Shown here piece after piece: positions 5,902-11,021 of a stretch of 11,021 bases of DNA. The DNA comes from UBA9547 sp043769845 (GTDB lineage Bacteria; Bacteroidota; Bacteroidia; Cytophagales; UBA9547). Under the pieces are notes generated by a model. It was given only the letters and a program-made list of their open reading frames with translations. It was not told the origin of the DNA and ran no database searches. A program made the position numbers and the translations under genes. The stretch's first letter is position 1; each line of letters begins with the position of its first letter. The DNA lies in contig JAYVIX010000145.1 in NCBI GenBank assembly GCA_043769845.1, positions 1-11,021 on the forward strand, in the 5' to 3' direction.

Positions 5902-6966
5902 ATGAAAAAAATATTTAAAACAGTCACATTTTTATTGGCAAGTGCCTACGCTTTTGCTCAAGCTCCACAATCGTTCAACTACCAAGGTTTGGCTCGCGAC
6001 AATGCAGGTGCAGCTATGGCTACCAAAACAATCAGCGTAAAAGCTACCATTCTTGACGGAACAGCCACTGGAACAAGCGTTTATTCCGAAACTTTTAGCC
6101 CTTCTACCAACGCATTCGGTCTTTTCACTCTAGGTATTGGTTCTGGCACACCAGTTGCAGGTACTTTTTCGGCTATCAAATGGAGCACAGGAAACAAGTT
6201 CCTGAAAATCGAAGTAGACCCAAATGGTGGTTCTAGCTATGCATTGAGCGGTACAACTCAATTACTAAGCGTACCATACGCAATGTATGCTGCAAGTGCA
6301 GGCGATAGCAAAGCACCAAAATTGACCGTTTCAACAAATGGCGACACTCTATATTCTGGAGAAAAAAGTAATTGGGTAATAATTCCAGGAATAAGTGCTG
6401 TAAACAATACCACTGTAAAAGATTTGGAAGGAAATTCATATAACATAGTAAATATTGGCACACAAACATGGATGTCAGAAAATCTAAAAGTAACTAAATA
6501 TTCAAATGGCGATGTAATTAGTACTGATCTTTGGGCTAATCCAAACGGAAATGCTGCCAATAAAGCTGATTATGGACTTCTATATAAATGGGAAACTACT
6601 CAAGATACAAGAGGTGTTTGTCCTACAGGCTGGCATGTACCAAGTGATGCTGAATGGTCAACATTAGATAATTACATTGGCGGACTTTCTTTGGCTGGTG
6701 GAAAACTAAAAACAACAGGAACTAATTATTGGTTATCTCAAAATTTAGGAGCAACAAATGAAATAGGCTTCAACAGCAAAGGTGCAGGTGATGTTCAAGG
6801 AGATGGTACAATTAGCTTCTTTAAAGAAAGAGCGTACTATTGGACTTCTACAATAGTAGATCCTTATTGGGCTTATTTCAGATGGCATGATTATACATTC
6901 TCAACTGCTATTAGAAACTATTATGACATAAAAGGTAAAATGTCAATTCGTTGTATAAAAAATTAA
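5902..6966 (+). CDS. Exported surface protein with Fibrobacter succinogenes major paralogous (FISUMP) domain
   Basis: 354 aa. Signal peptide about 1-20 (MKKIFKTVTFLLASAYAFAQ). Residues 21-132 (PQSFNYQGLARDNAGAAM … LLSVPYAMYAASA) are the beta-rich N-terminal domain often found in Bacteroidota surface or fibre-like proteins, ending in the frequent 'PYA-x-YA-x-x-A'. A linker follows at 135-170. The FISUMP domain (TIGR02145) covers about 172-353: VKDLEGNSYNIVNIGTQTWM and SENLKVTKYSNGD, then GVCPTGWHVPSDAEWSTL, YYWTST and the terminal SIRCIKN. No T9SS tail follows, so it would reach the outside by another route or stay lipid-free in the periplasm; the molecular function of FISUMP proteins is poorly known. 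G+C drops from about 46% before 6360 to about 34% after, near the domain boundary. A terminator follows directly. Confidence 0.85.
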   Translation: MKKIFKTVTFLLASAYAFAQAPQSFNYQGLARDNAGAAMATKTISVKATILDGTATGTSVYSETFSPSTNAFGLFTLGIGSGTPVAGTFSAIKWSTGNKFLKIEVDPNGGSSYALSGTTQLLSVPYAMYAASAGDSKAPKLTVSTNGDTLYSGEKSNWVIIPGISAVNNTTVKDLEGNSYNIVNIGTQTWMSENLKVTKYSNGDVISTDLWANPNGNAANKADYGLLYKWETTQDTRGVCPTGWHVPSDAEWSTLDNYIGGLSLAGGKLKTTGTNYWLSQNLGATNEIGFNSKGAGDVQGDGTISFFKERAYYWTSTIVDPYWAYFRWHDYTFSTAIRNYYDIKGKMSIRCIKN

Positions 6967-6975
6967 CACTTTTCT

Positions 6976-7015
6976 AGCGGGTCGATTTGCAAATGCAGAA
7001 CGACCCGCTTTTTTT
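6976..7015 (+). terminator. Intrinsic terminator of the type A/FISUMP unit
   Basis: Perfect 9-bp stem AGCGGGTCG (6976-6984) with CGACCCGCT (7001-7009), a 16-nt loop, then a run of T (7009-7015). It starts 10 nt after the FISUMP stop. On the opposite strand the hairpin lacks a good T-run, so it serves mainly the plus-strand unit although it also separates the convergent AarF gene. Confidence 0.88.
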
Positions 7016-7022
7016 GTGGTGG

Positions 7023-8360
7023 TTAATTAACTTCTGAAAATTGTTCGCTAACTACCGAATCTTTCCTCGTCAAAATCTTTGCTTTTAGATCGTTCAAAAT
7101 TGAATACAAGCCAAAATACGTTCGGTTTACATACAATGAATGTCTTGATCCACGTGCCAATTTCGATTCTTTGATTTCTTTTAGATTCGACAAATATTCA
7201 GTATACGCATAGATATCGTTGAAATACTGGTCGTTGCCAAAATCAAAATCATCCACTGTAAATGGCAATGTGAGCAAATCAATCATCGTCCGGAACAAAT
7301 CTGAAAAGAAAACGATGTCTTTTTCAGAATCAGACGGATGAATCATTTCTAATGCTGTATAAATTTCCCTCGTTCTTTTCTGATCTTGGTAAATTTCTCG
7401 ATCAGTAAGTGCAAAGTAGTTTTGATAGAAATCAGTTGGTATTTCCTTCACACATCCAAAATCAAAAATACTTACTTTCCCGTCTGGCAAAAACAAGAAA
7501 TTGCCAGGATGAGGATCGGCATGCACTTTTTTCAGGAAATGAACTTGATAATGATAGAAATCCCAAAGCGCCTGTCCTATTTTATCCCGAATCTCTTGAC
7601 TTGGATTTGTTTTCAAAAACTCCTTCAAATGCTGTCCTTCGAGCCAATCCATCGTGATGATTCGGTTTGAAGACATTTCAGGATAATACTTCGGAAATAT
7701 CAAATCAGGAATGTGCGCACATTGTTCCGAGAGTTCTATCGAACGTCTCACTTCGAGCTCATAATCAGTCTCTTCGAGCAGTTTCCCTTCTATTTCATCG
7801 AAATATTTATCCATTTCCACTTCTTTCAAACCTACTAGGCGAATCGCAAATGGTTTGACGAGTTTCAAATCTGAACTAACCGAATTGGCCACGCCTGGAT
7901 ACTGGATTTTTACCGCCAATTTCTTTCCCGCTTTTTCGGCTTTGTGCACCTGCCCGATTGATGCGGCATTGCTGGCCATCATTTCGAATTTGTCGTACAA
8001 CTGAGCAGGCGATTTACCTAAAGTTTTCACAAAAGTATTGGTCACCAAAGGCCCTGAAAGTGGAGGAACACTATATTGAGACAATGAAAATTTATCCACA
8101 TATTCTTTAGGCAACATACCACGATCCATACTCAGCATTTGTGCCACTTTCAGCGCACTTCCTTTCAGGTTGCTAAGTGTGTTGTAAATATCTTCGGCAT
8201 TGTCTTTATTGAGTTCGTCTTTGCCAGTTTCGCCATTTACGAGCTTTTTGGCATAATACTTTATATAGTTTCCACCCAGTTTCACACCAGTGGCCACTAA
8301 TTTGGACGCACGTTCTACTTTCCCAGTAGGGATACTAATTTGCTCTTTAGGGTCGCTCAT
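7023..8360 (-). CDS. AarF/UbiB (ABC1, ADCK) family atypical kinase
   Basis: 445 aa. Members are atypical protein-kinase-like ATPases tied to isoprenoid quinone and lipid metabolism. Visible motifs in order: LKGSALKVAQMLSMD at about 65-79, the KxGQ helix but reading KVAQ; NAASIGQVHKA at 131-141, the Ala-rich loop; AVKIQYPG with the ATP-binding lysine at 151; ETDYELE at 197-203; HADPHPGN at 280-287, the catalytic loop; and IFDFGCVKE at 298-306, the DFG metal site. No C-terminal membrane helices are evident, unlike proteobacterial UbiB. The ATG overlaps the stop of the upstream TetR-like gene (ATGA), so the regulator and kinase are made together. The substrate is not deducible; the phylum typically uses menaquinone, so a ubiquinone role should not be assumed. 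Confidence 0.9.
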   Translation of the reverse strand: MSDPKEQISIPTGKVERASKLVATGVKLGGNYIKYYAKKLVNGETGKDELNKDNAEDIYNTLSNLKGSALKVAQMLSMDRGMLPKEYVDKFSLSQYSVPPLSGPLVTNTFVKTLGKSPAQLYDKFEMMASNAASIGQVHKAEKAGKKLAVKIQYPGVANSVSSDLKLVKPFAIRLVGLKEVEMDKYFDEIEGKLLEETDYELEVRRSIELSEQCAHIPDLIFPKYYPEMSSNRIITMDWLEGQHLKEFLKTNPSQEIRDKIGQALWDFYHYQVHFLKKVHADPHPGNFLFLPDGKVSIFDFGCVKEIPTDFYQNYFALTDREIYQDQKRTREIYTALEMIHPSDSEKDIVFFSDLFRTMIDLLTLPFTVDDFDFGNDQYFNDIYAYTEYLSNLKEIKESKLARGSRHSLYVNRTYFGLYSILNDLKAKILTRKDSVVSEQFSEVN

Positions 8361-8983
8361 TTTTTCTGTAAAAGAAATTTACCAAAATCGATAATACTAT
8401 CAAGTGAGTTTTCACCAATCAATTTGAAGCTCAGATTTACTGCTTTTTCGATCGCAGCATCAGTTTGTTCAAAATCTAAACTGGTATCTTTGATCCAAAA
8501 ATCAAGTACAAAAAGCAGCTGTACCCAAAAACCGTAGTGGTATTTATCCGAAATAAATTTGCGCTCTTGTACTTCTTTTTCCTCAATTGCCTGATTCAGA
8601 ATATCGCTTATATAAGTTTCAAAACCCTTTTTAAATTCTGAAAGCTGATTATCTCGAATCGAAACCAAGTCAAAATTTTTCTTTTGCAAAAGCACATAAC
8701 TTCTGTTTTTGCGAAGATTCTGAACCCAAGTAAAATAAAAAGCTAACAATTTTTCGCGAGCCGAATACCCGTTATAAGTTTCATCTGCATGTAGTGTGGT
8801 AAGTGTATCTTCAAACCAACCAAACCACACATCTTTATCAATCATTTCCAAGGAGTTATATAGTTTGTAAAAACTATCCTCGTCCATTTTTATTTTTTCG
8901 CAGAATGCATATACAGAATCTGCAGCCTTGCCATCTTCCAAATAAGCCTTTGTATAGCCTTTTCTAATCGTTTCTTTGTTCAT
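8357..8983 (-). CDS. TetR-family-like transcriptional regulator
   Basis: 208 aa from ATG 8983. The N-terminal part (about residues 1-45: MNKETIRKGYTKAYLEDG, then VYAFCEKIKMDEDSFYKLY) looks like a TetR helix-turn-helix domain, with 'FYKLY/F' ending the recognition helix in the usual place. Residues 50-208 are all-helical with aromatic patches (WFGWFEDTL, LLAFYFTWVQNLRKN, FWVQLLFVLDFWIKD), resembling a TetR C-terminal ligand-binding domain. The longer frame to 9109 would add 42 residues containing a hydrophobic stretch; I reject it because a motif shared with the 5269 gene sits exactly 33 nt upstream of ATG 8983. The gene overlaps the AarF kinase gene by ATGA. Autoregulation through the upstream motif is possible but inferred. 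The helix-turn-helix is divergent, so the DNA-binding assignment is moderate. Confidence 0.7.
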   Translation of the reverse strand: MNKETIRKGYTKAYLEDGKAADSVYAFCEKIKMDEDSFYKLYNSLEMIDKDVWFGWFEDTLTTLHADETYNGYSAREKLLAFYFTWVQNLRKNRSYVLLQKKNFDLVSIRDNQLSEFKKGFETYISDILNQAIEEKEVQERKFISDKYHYGFWVQLLFVLDFWIKDTSLDFEQTDAAIEKAVNLSFKLIGENSLDSIIDFGKFLLQKK

Positions 8984-9002
8984 AATCAGCATTTTAATAT
9001 TT

Positions 9003-9016
9003 AAATAAACACAGTA
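9003..9016 (-). promoter_or_regulatory. Upstream motif shared with the type B/PorP operon (copy 2)
   Basis: On minus this reads TACTGTGTTTATTT and begins 33 nt before ATG 8983, matching copy 1 at 5302-5289 in 13 of 14 bases and in exact spacing. The following bases are AT-rich in both copies. Lies in the 181-bp divergent region between this gene and rpsU. Confidence 0.4.
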
Positions 9017-9101
9017 CCTTACAATTGGTTTAGAAAGATAAAAGATAATTACCAAAACGCTGGTATACCCTAAAAAGTCTTTTACAATTTCTGATTTAGG
9101 T

Positions 9102-9132
9102 TTTGACAATCAAAAACATTTGCTTACTTTTG
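9102..9132 (+). promoter_or_regulatory. Bacteroidota-type promoter of rpsU
   Basis: TTTG at 9102-9105, exactly 19 bp, then TACTTTTG at 9125-9132: a full match to the phylum's housekeeping promoter TTTG-N19-TAnnTTTG. Transcription should start near 9138, giving a leader of roughly 27 nt. The promoter overlaps the longer open frame from 9120, which argues for the ATG at 9165 as the start. Confidence 0.88.
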
Positions 9133-9164
9133 CGCTTTCTAAAAACAAGAACAAAAAGAATTTT

Positions 9165-9356
9165 ATGCTTCTCATCAATATCAAAGAAAACGAGTCTATC
9201 GACAAAGCTCTTAAGCGTTTCAAGAAGAAATTTGAAAAAACAGGTGTTTTGAAAGAACTTCGCAGAAGAAACTATTTCGAGAAACCATCTGTAGAAAGAC
9301 GTGAAGAGATTAAAAAAGCAGTTTACGTGAATAAGTATGTTAACAAAGCTGAGTAG
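9165..9356 (+). CDS. rpsU: 30S ribosomal protein bS21
   Basis: 63 aa, the usual length in the phylum. MLLINIKENESIDKALKRFKKKF at the start and RTG-like turn KTGVLKELRRRNYFEKPSVERR are diagnostic; the whole protein is rich in Lys and Arg. It binds near the 3' end of 16S rRNA. Known in Bacteroidota: bS21 with bS6 and bS18 helps hide the anti-Shine-Dalgarno sequence, and in Flavobacterium rpsU is reported to be autoregulated through a Shine-Dalgarno sequence. Here I see no strong Shine-Dalgarno before ATG 9165 (the preceding bases are A-rich). The start is chosen by homology and the promoter position. A strong hairpin with a T-run begins 26 nt after the stop and overlaps the start of xerC. Confidence 0.96.
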   Translation: MLLINIKENESIDKALKRFKKKFEKTGVLKELRRRNYFEKPSVERREEIKKAVYVNKYVNKAE

Positions 9357-9382
9357 TATTTACCAAGCTTAATAAGTATATT

Positions 9383-9428
9383 AGCTACCATTTAAGGAAA
9401 ATTTCCAAAAATGGTAGCTTCTTTTTTT
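9383..9428 (+). terminator. rpsU intrinsic terminator or attenuator overlapping the xerC start codon
   Basis: Outer stem of 11 bp: AGCTACCATTT (9383-9393) with AAATGGTAGCT (9409-9419). A 2x2 A/A internal loop follows, then an inner GGAA/TTCC stem (9396-9399 with 9403-9406), and after the right arm the T-rich TTCTTTTTTT to 9428. The xerC ATG (9411-9413) lies inside the right arm, and a Shine-Dalgarno-like TAAGGA (9393-9398) overlaps the base of the inner stem. It looks like a genuine terminator and would also hide the xerC initiation region. Confidence 0.8.
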
Positions 9429-10289
9429 ACATACCTTCGTTACGAAAAACGCGTCAGTCCACACACGCTCATTTCGTACGAAACTGATTTGAGGCAGCTT
9501 TCCGATTATTTATCAAGCACTTACGAAACCACTGAAATCCATTTGGCCAATTACCAAATGCTGCGTTCATGGCTTTTGTCGCTTGCTGGGGAAGATTTAA
9601 AACCTCGAAGTATTGCCCGAAAGGTGGCTTGTTTGAAGTCCTTCTTCAAATTTCTACACAAAGAAGGTACCATCGCCATCAACCCAACAACTCGACTAAA
9701 ATCGCCCAAATTAGAAAAACGTCTTCCTGACTATGTGGAAGCCAAAAACATGGACATATTGCTCGATGCAGTCGAATTTCCAGAAGGTTTTGAAGGGATG
9801 CGCGACAAATTGGTCATCGAGATGTTGTATGGAACTGGAATCCGACTTTCAGAACTAATCGGAATCAAAGAAAATGATTACAACCCTTATTCGCATACCA
9901 TCAAAGTACTGGGCAAAGGAAACAAAGAACGAATCATCCCTACAAATACTTCGCTTGATAGCCTCATAAAAAGCTATTTAACTACCAAAAGAGCGCATTT
10001 CGAGACATCTCTAAACTACTTGTTACTGACAGACAAAGGCGAAAAAATGTATCCGATGTTTGTACAACGTTTAGTTAAAAAATATTTGTCAATCGTTACT
10101 ACATTAGAAAAGAAAAGTCCGCACGTACTCCGACACACTTTTGCCACTCATCTTCTAGACCGAGGTGCAGAATTAAATGCCATAAAAGACATGCTCGGCC
10201 ATAGTAGCCTTGCAGCCACACAAGTGTATACCCATAATACTTTGGAAAAACTGAAGCAAGTATTTGAAAAAGCGCATCCTAAAGCATGA
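9411..10289 (+). CDS. xerC: Tyrosine recombinase XerC/XerD type
   Basis: 292 aa, normal for Xer recombinases, which resolve chromosome dimers at dif. The N-terminal SAM-like core-binding domain covers about 1-85 (YLRYEKRVSPHTLISYETDL; ARKVACLKSFFKFLHKEG). The catalytic domain is about 105-280 and all active-site residues are present: R145 (GTGIRLSEL), K169 (LGKGNKER), H238 and R241 (HVLRHTFATH), H264 (LGHSS) and Y273 (QVYTH). XerC versus XerD cannot be decided from one copy; the rpsU-xerC arrangement is typical of Bacteroidota. The homologous N-terminus needs ATG 9411, yet this codon lies in the right arm of the rpsU terminator hairpin. No clear terminator follows before ppnP. Confidence 0.95.
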   Translation: MVASFFTYLRYEKRVSPHTLISYETDLRQLSDYLSSTYETTEIHLANYQMLRSWLLSLAGEDLKPRSIARKVACLKSFFKFLHKEGTIAINPTTRLKSPKLEKRLPDYVEAKNMDILLDAVEFPEGFEGMRDKLVIEMLYGTGIRLSELIGIKENDYNPYSHTIKVLGKGNKERIIPTNTSLDSLIKSYLTTKRAHFETSLNYLLLTDKGEKMYPMFVQRLVKKYLSIVTTLEKKSPHVLRHTFATHLLDRGAELNAIKDMLGHSSLAATQVYTHNTLEKLKQVFEKAHPKA

Positions 10290-10437
10290 ATTATAATTAA
10301 TAATTAACAGTTATAGCCGTATTCAACACAAAATCAATCACTTATAAAACAATCACGTGACGATTATTTAAAACAACCCACTTACTATTTCTAATTTCAA
10401 GATTAGGAAGCTATTTTTGCGCTTCAAACCAAAAAAA
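10290..10437. other. Intergenic region between xerC and ppnP
   Basis: AT-rich (an AATTATAATTAATAATTA-like stretch just after the xerC stop) with no GC-rich terminator stem. Contains an isolated CACGTG at 10354-10359 with no supporting second half. The ppnP -7 box lies at its right end. Confidence 0.4.
10412..10419 (+). promoter_or_regulatory. -7 box of the ppnP promoter
   Basis: TATTTTTG fits TAnnTTTG, and the following GCGCTT is the same as after the rpsU box. No clean TTTG is found 17-23 bp upstream, so the -33 half is weak. The box ends 18 nt before ATG 10438, giving a very short leader. Confidence 0.6.
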
Positions 10438-10728
10438 ATGAGCGCACTAAAAGTAAACGAGTATTTCGAAGGAACAGTAAAATCGGTTTCATTCAAAGGC
10501 GAAAAATACGACTCGACCGTGGGCGTGATGGCTCCTGGCGAATATGAATTTGGAACTGGAAAACCAGAAATCATGACGGTAGTTTCTGGCGAATTGGTGG
10601 TAAAACTTCCAGGATCAACCGAATGGAAAAACTTCCCTGCTGGAACAAAATTCGATGTAGCTGGCGACAGTAAATTTCAATTGAAAGTAGCAATTGACAC
10701 AGCATATCTTTGCCAATTTGTTGGCTAA
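10438..10728 (+). CDS. ppnP: Pyrimidine/purine nucleoside phosphorylase
   Basis: 96 aa, close to the 94 aa of E. coli PpnP (YaiE, formerly DUF1255). This small cupin phosphorolyses several purine and pyrimidine nucleosides to the free base and ribose 1-phosphate. Matching segments: NEYFEGTVKSVSF at 7-19, VGVMAPGEYEFGTGKPEIMTVVSGEL (about 29-54), W-x-x-x-x-AGTKFDVAGDSKFQLKVA, and the terminal YLCQFVG. A TTG 7 codons upstream in the same frame (10417) is rejected because it lies within the promoter -7 box. The gene appears to be a single transcription unit, with a strong terminator at 10841. Confidence 0.94.
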   Translation: MSALKVNEYFEGTVKSVSFKGEKYDSTVGVMAPGEYEFGTGKPEIMTVVSGELVVKLPGSTEWKNFPAGTKFDVAGDSKFQLKVAIDTAYLCQFVG

Positions 10729-10840
10729 GAATATTTTAGCGTGACGGTTTGGATCACCAGCGGATCAAGCAAAAAAATAGTCACAAATCAGGAAGCCATT
10801 TTATTAATAAATGAAGTAATCTATCATTTAGAGTAAAACC

Positions 10841-10878
10841 AAAAAGCAGGACGCAAACTAATTGCGTCCTGCTTTTTT
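10841..10878 (+). terminator. Strong intrinsic terminator downstream of ppnP
   Basis: Perfect 16-bp stem: AAAAAGCAGGACGCAA (10841-10856) with TTGCGTCCTGCTTTTT (10862-10877), a 5-nt loop, and a T-run at 10873-10878. The A-rich left flank gives a T-run on minus too, so it is probably bidirectional. It lies 112 nt after the ppnP stop. Confidence 0.92.
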
Positions 10879-10879
10879 C

Positions 10880-10887
10880 TATCTTTG
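10880..10887 (+). promoter_or_regulatory. -7 box of the last gene's promoter
   Basis: TATCTTTG matches TAnnTTTG and starts 3 nt after the terminator stem. It ends 16 nt before ATG 10904, the same short-leader geometry as ppnP. The expected -33 position falls inside the terminator hairpin, and only a TTG at 10862-10864, 15 bp upstream, is available. Confidence 0.6.
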
Positions 10888-10903
10888 TACAAACCTCACA
10901 CAT

Positions 10904-11021
10904 ATGGCACGCATCGCAGGAATCACGACTGATAAAGACCTAAAAGGAAACATAAAAAAAGTAACATTTGATTTCAAAAAACACGAAGCCGATCTACGCC
11001 CGATCCTTGAAAAGTTGGGGG
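10904..11021 (+). CDS. Unidentified protein, N-terminal fragment (3' end outside window)
   Basis: The first 39 codons are visible and the frame runs off the window. The N-terminus MARIAGITTDKDLKGNIKKV continues into a hydrophobic/charged strand (TFDFKKHEADLRPILEKLG). The pattern of a short strand, a T-x-K-D-x-x-G-x-I turn, a second strand, then an acidic/basic helix recalls small conserved Bacteroidota proteins of about 70 aa, some considered antitoxin-like; I cannot name the family with confidence. Despite the opening MARIAG it is not ribosomal protein uS13, because nothing after residue 7 fits. It has its own promoter box and follows a strong terminator, so it is an independent unit. Confidence 0.6.
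   Translation, partial: MARIAGITTDKDLKGNIKKVTFDFKKHEADLRPILEKLG

Noticed and set aside
7386..7670. Two overlapping plus-strand frames of 82-94 codons antisense to the AarF kinase
   Set aside because: Shadows of a kinase whose motifs are all visible on the other strand.
8984..9109. Membrane-helix-containing N-terminal extension of the TetR-like protein
   Set aside because: It translates the regulatory region, including the motif shared with the 5269 gene; ATG 8983 gives a normal TetR-like N-terminus.
9120..9164. Upstream-extended start for rpsU
   Set aside because: The extension overlaps the TACTTTTG promoter box, and bS21 homologues begin at the residue encoded at 9165.
10354..10359. CACGTG palindrome as an operator
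   Set aside because: A six-base palindrome occurs by chance; there is no extended symmetry or second site.
10417..10437. TTG start seven codons upstream of the ppnP ATG
   Set aside because: It falls inside the TATTTTTG promoter box; the protein from 10438 has the family length.
10904..10924. Ribosomal protein uS13, suggested by the opening MARIAG
   Set aside because: The similarity ends after seven residues; the helix and strand pattern that follows does not fit uS13.

Overview
The window looks like chromosomal DNA from a member of the Bacteroidota, order not determined. The evidence is mutually consistent. There are type IX secretion (T9SS) components and cargo, with a PorP/SprF-family protein and both type A and type B C-terminal sorting domains. 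The bS21 gene (rpsU) has the phylum's typical promoter, TTTG-N19-TAnnTTTG, and lies directly upstream of a tyrosine recombinase. Shine-Dalgarno sequences are largely absent, and the DNA is AT-rich. I see no rRNA, tRNA, CRISPR array, insertion sequence or phage gene.

Layout. Positions 2-205 (+) are the 3' end of an FkbM-type methyltransferase. Positions about 340-1435 (+) hold an ECF-type sigma factor and an overlapping membrane-anchored putative anti-sigma protein. A minus-strand block follows: a SAM methyltransferase (3499-2699), then an exported TPR/PD40-propeller protein (2689-1436) that meets the anti-sigma gene tail-to-tail with no gap. A second minus-strand block (5269-3780) is a small exported protein with a T9SS type B tail, translationally coupled (ATGA) to a PorP/SprF-family protein. 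Divergent from it, on plus, are a small exported protein with a T9SS type A tail (5397-5870) and a Fibrobacter-major-paralogous-domain (FISUMP) surface protein (5902-6966), closed by an intrinsic terminator. A TetR-like regulator coupled (ATGA) to an AarF/UbiB-type kinase runs on minus (8983-7023). rpsU, xerC and ppnP run on plus (9165-10728). A strong hairpin terminator and the first 39 codons of an unidentified gene end the window.

How the genes may work together. The centre (1436-6966) is a cell-envelope and secretion neighbourhood. PorP/SprF proteins are known to act with type B cargo, and the pairing here is tight. The two divergent small proteins share a roughly 42-residue module at the same residue positions but carry different T9SS tails, so one could be released or LPS-anchored and the other handled through the PorP-like protein (inference). 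The right part is housekeeping: ribosome assembly, chromosome dimer resolution, nucleoside salvage and a lipid/quinone-associated kinase.

Most worth a second look: (1) the shared module with swapped secretion tails; (2) the rpsU terminator hairpin, whose right arm contains the xerC start codon; (3) a 14-bp motif exactly 33 nt upstream of the ATG of both the type B/PorP operon and the TetR/AarF operon; (4) the sigma factor whose conserved N-terminal frame has no ATG/GTG/TTG start; and (5) a sharp composition change inside the FISUMP gene at its domain boundary. I found no clear evidence for a wholly new defence or mobile system.
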